From Gamsiella multidivaricata (taxonomy: Eukaryota > Mortierellomycota > Mortierellomycetes > Mortierellales > Mortierellaceae): a stretch of DNA of 64,000 nt. The notes under the pieces were generated by a model, which did not search any database, was not told where the DNA came from, and saw only the letters and a program-made list of their open reading frames with translations. Both the position numbers and the translations under genes were made by a program. Location: positions 868,001-932,000 of the forward strand of contig NW_026251710.1 in the NCBI RefSeq assembly GCF_025024155.1. Reading direction: 5' to 3'. Shown here one piece after another: positions 60,501 to 64,000 of the stretch. The first letter of the stretch is position 1, and every line of letters begins with the position of its first letter.

Positions 60501-61829
60501 CTGACCACGGTATCTTCTCTTGCTACCATCGCCGTTGGTCTCGGATTTGCGTTTTATGCTAGCTGGCAAATGACTTTGATCATTCTCGCTGCCGTCCCTA
60601 TCATTGGTCTCGGACAGTACCTAGAACTGGCCTCATTGAGTGGATTTGGTGAAAAGACTCGCAAGGCGTACGAAAAGTCAGGTCAGGTTGCTGGCGAGGC
60701 CATCGCCAACATTCGCACAGTCGTTTCGCTCGCCAAGGAGGAGACTTTTGAATCCCGTTACTTCGATGTCACCAGGGAGCCCCACAAGTACGCGCGTCAC
60801 AAGGCTGTGTTCGCTTCTTTTGGTTTTGCCATGTCTCAGGCTGTCGCTTACTGGTCGTACTCTGTTGGTTTCTATGGCGGATACCGTCTGGTTGAGTCTG
60901 GTATCATCGGTTGGGGTCAGATGTTCGACTGCATGTTCTCGATCGTTTTCACGGCCATGAGTTTGGGGCATATCACATCTGAGCTGCCCAAGTTTGCTAA
61001 GGGTAAGCAGTCCGCCATCAACATTTACGAGCTTCTGGACAAGGACACGACCATCGATGCCGACCGCGCTGGTATTGAACTCGACGCCGTCAGTGGTTCG
61101 CTGGGTCTTGACACTGTCGACTTCAGCTATCCTACTCGCCAGAACATTCAGATCTTCAAGGGTGTTGATATCAAGGTCAAGCCCTCGCAGACAGTCGCGT
61201 TGGTCGGTCCCTCCGGATGCGGCAAGTCGACAATCGTTGCCCTGCTGGAGCGCTGGTATGAGACGGATGGCGGCAAGGTCGTCATCGACAACCACAACAT
61301 TCGTGATTTGCAGCTCCATAATATCCGCCAGCACATGGCTCTTGTGGGTCAAGAGCCTGTTCTCTTTGATATGTCGATCAAAGACAACATCCTATATGGA
61401 CTTCCGGACAGTGAGGGCACGATGGAACAGGTCGAGGCGGCCGCCAAACAAGCCAACATCCACAACTTTGTCCTGTCGCTGCCGAATGGCTACGACACTA
61501 ATGTCGGAGACAAGGGCTCGCAGCTGTCTGGTGGTCAGAAGCAGCGTATTGCCATTGCGCGTGCATTGATTCGCAATCCTAAGGTCCTGTTGCTGGACGA
61601 GGCTACCTCAGCGCTGGATTCTGAATCAGAAAAGTTGGTCCAGGAAGCATTGGACAAGGCACGGTATGGACGCACTACAATTGTGATTGCTCACAGGCTA
61701 AGCACCATTCAGGATGCAGATTTGATCTTGGTGGTCAAGAACGGACAGATCGTGGAGTCCGGTCGTCATTACGAGCTTGTGGCTCTTGGAGGCGTCTACG
61801 CAGATTTGTGCAAGAAGCAGAACTTGTAA
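57544..61829 (+). CDS. Full-size ABCB (MDR/P-glycoprotein) ATP-binding cassette transporter
   Basis: Exons are 57544-57851, 57991-58463 and 58570-61829, giving 1346 residues with the order TMD1-NBD1-TMD2-NBD2. A lysine-rich cytosolic N-terminus (KDKKKN-type, KKKNKKGKKDKKDKDAEDD) precedes TMD1. NBD1 shows Walker A GHSGSGKST (about residue 461), VSQEPVLF, signature LSGGQKQR, Walker B ILLLDEATSALD and AHRLST. NBD2 shows Walker A GPSGCGKST (about 1139), VGQEPVLF, LSGGQKQR, VLLLDEATSALD and AHRLST. Both ATP sites look intact, so it should be an active exporter. Fungal relatives (Pmd1-like, Mdr1) pump hydrophobic drugs, and Ste6 exports mating lipopeptides. Substrate cannot be told from sequence. 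It is probably plasma membrane or vacuolar. Confidence 0.95.
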
Positions 61830-63913
61830 AGGGGGAGGTACTAGAAGAACAATCTCATTATCATCTAGTTTGTAACCATATCACTCATCATTTCACTTTA
61901 GCGAATAATAACAATAGCAATAGCAATAACAATATCAAATACACTTTGCAGAATTACATTACAAATATAAAACATTGAGCTACAGCACTTGTCCACTTCA
62001 TATCTATCCCTCAATGTTTGTGAATTTGGTCTCCATCTGTTGTTTGAAAAATGAATTTGCTTCACATCACCAGAACCTTTGATATACGTGTCTACTGGAT
62101 GCGCGGTCCTTGAACAGTATGCGACTGCAGGGCTCATCACCGCAAAAGAAATGCGAAGATAAGGTGTCTTCACCGCACTGACCCCGAATAAAAGAATCCT
62201 TCACACAACGTGAGAGATGGGCCTCTTTTGAGCCAGATGTGAGAGATGGTGGCCTTTTACGTTAAAATAAGGAATTATCATAATAAAAAAACAGATATGG
62301 AGTTCGAAGCAGATTCCACTGCAGGTAAACCAAATGACGGTTGCGCTCAGGTCTTCAAACCGGCTCACAGTGTGCTTCAAAATAAATTAACTGACTCACA
62401 TGCCCTGTACACATTCAAGACCATTGTCTGGATGTGTGCGCAAGTCATTTAATGGCCCTGCATGCATGCACTGTGCATGCGCATTGTCTATATTAGAGTT
62501 GGGGGAGAGGCACATTGTCGGAGGGGAGGGGGGGCTCTTCGACGCGTCCAAAACAACAAAACGAAGGGCAGCGCCCGGAGTGGGGTATGAGTCGAGGAGA
62601 GCATGTGCCTACAGCTCTTCTGGATTTTGCAAGTCCGGTAAACAACTCGACATAATGTTATGTGTCTGTATGTGTGTACCTGAAGGCAAATGTCAAGTGA
62701 TAAACTGAGTGGTTAGTTGCCCACCGAATCGGACTTCGAGCGCTCAGTTTATGAGCAACAGACTGTTTCTATACAGCTGATGCTTTCGATGGTCCCCCTT
62801 CCCTCCTCTCAGCAGGATCTATTTTTGCGTAGAATGAGCTATTGTCAGTATGGATGCCGGTGCAGCCATCTGTAAATACCAAGACGCATCATAGTCTGCG
62901 CTCTGGGACAGGATCAGGGATGCCTATAACAGTCCAGATCACTTCCATGGCTCTCTACGAATAAATCTACGCGAATTCGGTGCCAGAAAAAAGAGTATAG
63001 GTATTGAGTAAACGGTGCATGTAATGGATTGTATAGCTCCCACACGTCAGTTTAATATGAGAATCAGCCCCTTTGGAAAAGTAATGACAAAGTTTTCTTT
63101 GTTAATGTAAATTGGACCAGCACCATAGCACCAACATTTGGCTATATTTCCGGAATTGTGTTTTGGACTGAGATGTTGATCGTGCCGTGGGAAGAGGACG
63201 GTGTGGGGACACAGTGCGGTGTTATCATTCCTCTGCTCTCAAGCTTGGCTCCACAAATTAGTCCGCTGCATTGGGTGCTGTCTGCGTGAGCACAAGCATG
63301 TTGACGACCAATTAGTGTTTCGGCTCGCTGGCAGAGGGCGTACAAAAAGGACTTGTAAGCATTTTTGTCCAGAAAAGGGAAATCGAGCCGGGTAGGAGAG
63401 TTCCTCCTGCACAGAGGCCCTACGCCTAGAGGTCGTGTCAAGGGAGATGAAGAAGACCATCTGCCGTTCCTCCACACGCTCTGTTCTTTCTCCTGCTCGT
63501 TCTCGTTGGTCGTCCACCATTGCTCTCCGCCTCTTTATTCCTTATTGAAGCTGACGCGCCTTGGAGAGACAATAAAAACGGCCCTTCAGATCAGCTTTCT
63601 TCCTTTCTTTCGCTCTCCCGCCAACATCTTTTCAACATCTTAGGCTTCATTTTTTTTGTGCTTCTAAACGAGGGCTATCTGCAGTACTGTACACGCCCTC
63701 ATTCTCCTCCTCTCCACACACTCTCCACTCTCAGCTCTCCATCCTCGCAATCTTCACAGCGCACCTCGTTTAGCAACTTCACAAATACATCGCCCTAATC
63801 CTATCCGCCTTGCGTACCACCCCGCTCGACCTCTTCCTTCCCCTGCCCCTGCCACTGCCATCTCTTCCTATTCCCTCTCTTTCCTTGCCTGACACCCGCA
63901 GCTCACTAGGACT
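61830..63913. other. Intergenic, about 2.1 kb, no gene seen
   Basis: The first 300 bp are AT-rich, with an (ATAACA)n-like stretch at about 61906-61936, probably the transporter 3' flank. From about 63500 the plus strand becomes C/T-rich, a leader for the Zn2Cys6 gene that starts at 63914. No other gene is seen. Confidence 0.5.
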
Positions 63914-64000
63914 ATGGAAGCGAGTCAAGTTGTCCGCCAGAAGCGCCTGAAGGCAGGTACGGCATGCACCAATTGCCGTAAAAAGAAGCTAAGGTGCACA
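63914..64000 (+). CDS. Zn(II)2Cys6 transcription factor, 5' end only
   Basis: The frame from ATG 63914 runs to the window edge, 29 codons. Residues about 15-28 read GTACTNCRKKKLRC, the start of a fungal Zn2Cys6 binuclear cluster (C-x2-C-x6-C with the basic KKKLR turn). It is preceded by a short basic stretch (RQKRLKAG). A long C/T-rich leader precedes the ATG. This family binds CGG-containing sites and regulates metabolism or drug response. Being next to a drug-type ABC transporter, it could regulate it, but that is speculation. The rest lies outside the window. Confidence 0.88.
   Translation, partial: MEASQVVRQKRLKAGTACTNCRKKKLRCT

Overview
This is a window of nuclear chromosome from a filamentous fungus. 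The gene set is fungal (SLM-, WHI3-, ETT1/Nro1- and Zn2Cys6-type proteins). Coding sequence is rich in C-ending codons, and the genes are compact with short introns. Several genes kept by early-diverging fungi but reduced or lost in budding yeast are present: a WASP that still has a CRIB motif, CTNNBL1, a TMEM135-like protein and ARMT1. I infer Mucoromycota, plausibly Mortierellomycotina, but nothing here proves the genus.

Layout. 1-1.13 kb is a decayed Tc1/mariner element cut by the window edge. 1.9-14.05 kb is a run of minus-strand genes: EMC4 (ER membrane insertase), a TMEM135-like membrane protein, ARMT1 (DUF89 phosphatase), an ETT1/Nro1-like factor and an SLM1-like BAR-PH protein. 14.9-16.6 kb (plus) is kinetochore MIS12/MTW1. 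17.4-17.8 kb (minus) may encode a small secreted protein. 18.45-20.8 kb (minus) is a WHI3-like RRM protein. 23.4-25.8 kb (plus) is a PhoD-like phosphatase. 26.1-31.5 kb (minus) is a very large disordered protein. 34.1-34.75 kb (minus) is a GPI-anchored cupredoxin-like protein. 35.7-36.1 kb (plus) is DPH3 and 36.5-39.05 kb (plus) is CTNNBL1. 39.6-41.9 kb (minus) is WASP/Las17 and 42.2-43.7 kb (minus) is a Kes1/Osh4-type sterol/PI4P exchanger. 44.3 kb (minus) is tRNA-Asn(GUU). 45.1-47.7 kb (plus) is a CDF zinc transporter. 48.1-51.3 kb (minus) is an intronless disordered protein of 1061 residues. 52.7-55.3 kb (minus) is NOT3 of CCR4-NOT. 57.5-61.8 kb (plus) is a full-size ABCB transporter. From 63.9 kb (plus) a Zn2Cys6 regulator begins and runs off the end.

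The genes are mostly single-copy housekeeping functions: ER membrane biogenesis, TORC2/PI(4,5)P2 and PI4P lipid signalling, actin nucleation, kinetochore, mRNA decay, translation fidelity and metal or drug transport. I see no co-functional cluster and no convincing new multi-gene system. I rebuilt all gene models by hand from splice sites and family conservation. They contain 52 introns: 51 GT-AG and one GC-AG (in DPH3).

The items most worth a second look are: a 340-bp insertion flanked by perfect 18-bp repeats beside the tRNA gene; a cupredoxin that has lost most of its copper ligands; the GC-AG intron of DPH3; start codons carried on tiny first exons in four genes; pervasive long A/T homopolymers in introns and intergenic DNA; and two giant low-complexity proteins of unknown role.
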